NCBI GenBank assembly: GCA_030526455.1
Contig: JAUNCU010000052.1
Coordinates: 1-15,399 of the forward strand
Direction of reading: 5' to 3'
DNA length: 15,399 nt
From: Bacteroidales bacterium
GTDB lineage: Bacteria; Bacteroidota; Bacteroidia; Bacteroidales; Muribaculaceae
The notes beneath the pieces are model-generated. The model was not told where the DNA came from. It did not search any database and worked only from the letters and a program-made list of their open reading frames with translations. The position numbers and the translations under genes were made by a program. Below, one piece after another: positions 12,648-15,399 of the stretch (position 1 is its first letter; every line of letters starts with the position of its first letter).

Positions 12648-15218
12648 TTACGCATTTTCGGCGGTTTCACCGTTGTTTTTGCGCTTTCTCAACACTGCGG
12701 GCAGCACGATGGCGGCCAGCACAGCCACAAAGATAAGGATGATGGCCACCTTGGCGGCAGCGTCGGCCGATTCCACCTGCTCGGGCTGGAAGCACATCTC
12801 AATCTTGTGTTCGCCCGCAGGCACCTGGAGCGCGCGCAGCACATAGTTCACACGGCCCAGTTCGGCGGGTTTGCCGTCGATGGTCACGTGCCATCCCCAT
12901 GGGAAGTACACTTCGCTGAACACAGCCACGCCACCCTTAGCGCTACGGCTGTGGAAGGTGAGGCGGTTAGGCGCGTAGGTGGTTTCGTAGATGGTGTCGC
13001 CAGGTGTTTTCGCCTTCGCCTCGCCCAGGACGGCCTTAAACTGCTCGTCGGCCACGGCGCTATTGGCGGCATTGAAGTGGTCGAGGAACTTCATTTCGGC
13101 GTCGGCACCCTTCACATAGGTGAGCGAATCCACAAACCAGGCATTGCCCAGCGCATCAGGGTTCTGCTGCGCGGTGTTGGCGTCGATCTTAAACCAGCGG
13201 GTGTTGAGCATGTTGAGCACCTGCATATTGTTACGGCTGATTTGACGGTCGATCAGGTCGTTGTAGCGCGCCAGTTTCGCCGCGTGATAGCCGCCCACCG
13301 TCTTGTGGAAATACGACGAAGTGGGTTGGCCGAAGCCTTGCACGTCGAGCACGCGATAGTTTTGGGTAGTATCCTGCAGGATGGTCTTGTCGGAAGGAGT
13401 GGGCTCAAATTGAGCGCTCTGCACATCGTATTTCGACACGAACGAGTTCTTGTCGATGTAGCGCTTGTTGATGGCAAACATATCCACCAGCACCACGCCA
13501 GCGATGAGCAGCACGGGCACAGCCACGTGGGTTTTCAAGTAGCCCTTCAGGTAGCAGAAGATGATGGCAAAACCAGCCACAATCACTGCCAGAGAGCGCC
13601 AAGCGTCGCTCGACACCAGCGAGAGGCGGATGGCATCGACGGTAGCATACACGCTGCCAGGCACCTCGCCCAGTTGCTGCTGAATCATGTTGAAGATTTG
13701 CTTGTCGCTATCGGTGTAGTTCTGGAAGATGCCAGGAGCCACCGCGAAGAGCAGGCAGAGACCCGCGCTCACGCCGAAACTCACGAAGAGCGCAATCTTG
13801 TGCTTCTTCAGGAAATCTTCCTCAGTGAACACCTTGTGCAGCGCCAGCACGGCCAGCAGCGGCATGGTGAATTCAGCGATCACCAGGATGCTCGCCACGG
13901 TGCGGAACTTGTTATACAGTGGGAAATGGTCGATGAAGAGGTCGGTGAGCCACATCATGTTGTGGCCCCACGAGAGCAGCACCGAGAGGATGGTGACCGC
14001 CAAAAGCGCCCATTTCACCGCGCCTTTCACCACAAAGCAGCCGAGAATGAAGAGCGCAAAGATGAGCGCCCCCACATACACGGGGCCGTTGGTCATAGGC
14101 TGGTCGCCGAAGTACTGGGTGAACATGCGCATGCACTGCGCGTTGAGTTGGTCGATTTCGCCGGCGTTATCGAGGTTTTCGTATTTCGAAGTCTTGTCGA
14201 GCGAGAGCATCGAGTTGCCGATGATGGCGGGGTTGTTCTCGTCTTGGGTAGGCTTGATAGAGGCGCCACCGTTCACGTTGGGCACGAGCAGGGTGAAGGT
14301 TTCGTCGAGGCCGTAACTCCACTGGGTGATGTAGTCCTTATCGAGACCGCCGCCCTTGGTGGTTTGCTGCGAAGCATCGCCCTTGAGCGGGGTGAGTTCG
14401 CTGTGGCCGCCACGCATGGTTTCCTTCGAGTATTCGTAGGTCATGAAAAGGTTAGGCGCATTGCTAGCCAGCGCCAGCAGTGCAGCGATGGCGAGGGCGC
14501 CCGTAGCGGTGCACCAGCGCTTCATCTGCTTTTGCTTGATCGCCTGGCAGAGGTAGGCAATCACCAGCGCGAAGATGATGAACGCCGAGTAGTAGGTCAT
14601 CTGCACGTGGTTGCTGAAGAGTTGCAGCGCCGCGAAGAGGGCCGCGATGGCCGCACCGGCGAGGTACTTGCCACGGTAGCACATCACGATGCCCGCGATG
14701 GTGGGCGGGATGTAGCACAGCACGAGCAGTTTCCAGATGTGGCCCGCGCCGATGATGATGAAGAAGTAACTCGAGAAGGCGTAGCCAATGGCGCCCAGCA
14801 CGGCGTAATACCACTTCATGTCGAAGGCCAGCAGGAGGATATAGAAGCCCATGAGCAGCATGAAGAGCCAACTCACGTAGGGAGGCATGCCGAAGAGGCG
14901 GAGCGAGTAGAGTTTGTCGACGGTGCTCAGGAGCATGTTGCTCTCATAGATGGGGCTGATTTGGAACGTGGGCATACCGCCGAAGAGGGCATCGGTCCAG
15001 CGAGTGATTTCGCCCGTTTTTTCGTAGTAGTCGGCTGCTTCCTGTCCGTTGGCTGCGCCTTGCACGATATCGTGCTGCTGCATCACGTCGCCACGGATGT
15101 CGTTGGGGTAGAAATACACCCAGGAAAGCACCAAAAAGAATAGCACTGAAGCCGCGAAAGTGATGAGCGACTTCACCTTAACCAAGCCAAAGAGGCTTTT
15201 TTCTTGAGATTTGTCCAT
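12648..15218 (-). CDS. YfhO-family polytopic membrane protein (GT-C-like)
   Basis: An 856-residue inner-membrane protein. The first membrane segment is about 17-37. It is followed by an extracytoplasmic loop with IRGDVMQQHD (41-50) and WTDALFGGMPTFQI, typical of the Bacteroidetes YfhO family. Many further segments fill the central part. A soluble beta-rich domain near the C terminus contains VYFPWGWHVTIDGKPAELG, and one last segment lies around 823-843 before a basic tail. Family members resemble GT-C glycosyltransferases that use lipid-linked sugars. B. subtilis YfhO decorates teichoic acid, but the Bacteroidetes acceptor is not known to me. It is the first gene of a four-gene operon. The long open frame on the opposite strand is a codon-bias shadow. 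Confidence 0.92.
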   Translation of the reverse strand: MDKSQEKSLFGLVKVKSLITFAASVLFFLVLSWVYFYPNDIRGDVMQQHDIVQGAANGQEAADYYEKTGEITRWTDALFGGMPTFQISPIYESNMLLSTVDKLYSLRLFGMPPYVSWLFMLLMGFYILLLAFDMKWYYAVLGAIGYAFSSYFFIIIGAGHIWKLLVLCYIPPTIAGIVMCYRGKYLAGAAIAALFAALQLFSNHVQMTYYSAFIIFALVIAYLCQAIKQKQMKRWCTATGALAIAALLALASNAPNLFMTYEYSKETMRGGHSELTPLKGDASQQTTKGGGLDKDYITQWSYGLDETFTLLVPNVNGGASIKPTQDENNPAIIGNSMLSLDKTSKYENLDNAGEIDQLNAQCMRMFTQYFGDQPMTNGPVYVGALIFALFILGCFVVKGAVKWALLAVTILSVLLSWGHNMMWLTDLFIDHFPLYNKFRTVASILVIAEFTMPLLAVLALHKVFTEEDFLKKHKIALFVSFGVSAGLCLLFAVAPGIFQNYTDSDKQIFNMIQQQLGEVPGSVYATVDAIRLSLVSSDAWRSLAVIVAGFAIIFCYLKGYLKTHVAVPVLLIAGVVLVDMFAINKRYIDKNSFVSKYDVQSAQFEPTPSDKTILQDTTQNYRVLDVQGFGQPTSSYFHKTVGGYHAAKLARYNDLIDRQISRNNMQVLNMLNTRWFKIDANTAQQNPDALGNAWFVDSLTYVKGADAEMKFLDHFNAANSAVADEQFKAVLGEAKAKTPGDTIYETTYAPNRLTFHSRSAKGGVAVFSEVYFPWGWHVTIDGKPAELGRVNYVLRALQVPAGEHKIEMCFQPEQVESADAAAKVAIILIFVAVLAAIVLPAVLRKRKNNGETAENA

Positions 15219-15258
15219 TATATATGAGTTGTTGTTTTCTATGCGCTGTATTAACTTT

Positions 15259-15266
15259 CAAAATTA
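15259..15266 (-). promoter_or_regulatory. Candidate -7 box of the YfhO operon
   Basis: On the minus strand 15266-15259 reads TAATTTTG, an exact TAnnTTTG. A start near 15252 would leave a leader of about 33 bases. No TTG is found at the expected 19-21 bp spacing; the closest ends 12 bp away. It is plausible but not certain. Confidence 0.45.
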
Positions 15267-15399
15267 CAAAAAAATCCTCAACTAGGGGGCATTTGGAGGG
15301 TGGATTTTTTCTGGCACACCGGGGGCGGGGGAGGCTAGGCTTGCTTCGCTCGCCTTTTGGGTGGCGGGGCTTTCTTTTCTCTCTTTTCTCTCTTTCCTC
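15267..15399. other. Gene-free right edge with G-rich and pyrimidine tracts
   Basis: No gene, RNA or clear repeat is recognised upstream of the YfhO operon promoter. The stretch has G-rich blocks (15285-15289, 15321-15332) and ends in an uninterrupted pyrimidine tract of 30 bases (15370-15399) that runs off the window. Confidence 0.5.

Noticed and set aside
12807..15143. Very long open frame opposite the YfhO-family gene
   Set aside because: Its His/Val/Glu-rich translation lacks any domain. It arises because the real gene avoids codons whose complement is a stop. The same holds for antisense frames at 680-1753, 2357-3094, 3113-4018 and 4043-5818.
15327..15336. GGGGGAGGCT shared with 317-326 as a further copy of the end repeat
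   Set aside because: The match stops after a G-rich 10-mer, and the following CTGTCC part is absent, so chance is likely.

Overview
The window reads as chromosomal DNA of a member of the Bacteroidales (Bacteroidota), probably close to Prevotellaceae or Muribaculaceae. Supporting signs are a Bacteroidetes -33/-7 promoter (TTG, 20 bp, TAnnTTTG) in front of a tRNA, no clear Shine-Dalgarno sequences, a secreted FN3/jelly-roll protein with a type IX-like C-terminal module, and the Bacteroidetes forms of YfhO and of the FGIHSPF-type methyltransferase-like family. Genus placement is inference.

Layout. Bases 1-670 hold no credible gene. This is a patchwork of inverted repeats: a 145-bp element with perfect 31-bp inverted ends, each end itself a hairpin, lies between two older degenerate inverted copies, with a third partial copy further on and then a hairpin that looks like the mfd terminator. 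Bases 671-5740 (minus) hold a two-gene unit: a secreted S41 (CtpA/Prc-like) peptidase, then mfd, the transcription-repair coupling factor, starting at GTG 18 bp after the peptidase stop. Bases 5854-6038 (plus) are a compact tRNA-Asn unit with its own promoter and terminator. Bases 6138-7999 (plus) are a single gene for a large secreted protein with a strong terminator. Bases 8001-9494 (plus) carry four 19-bp dyad repeats at a 32-33 bp period, a promoter -7 box and a secreted calcineurin-like phosphoesterase, ending in a hairpin terminator that works in both directions.

Bases 15266-9515 (minus) form a probable four-gene operon with gaps of 9, 25 and 33 bp: a polytopic YfhO-family protein, a methyltransferase-fold protein with a lost SAM motif, a GT11 (alpha-1,2-fucosyltransferase)-like protein with a degraded donor-binding motif, and an exported serine hydrolase of the beta-lactamase/penicillin-binding type. 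The mix of a GT-C-like membrane protein, a glycosyltransferase relative and a periplasmic hydrolase suggests cell-envelope glycan work, but that is inference. The most unusual points are the REPIN-like repeat nest at the left end, the phased dyad array before the phosphoesterase, and two adjacent enzyme-fold proteins that both look catalytically impaired.
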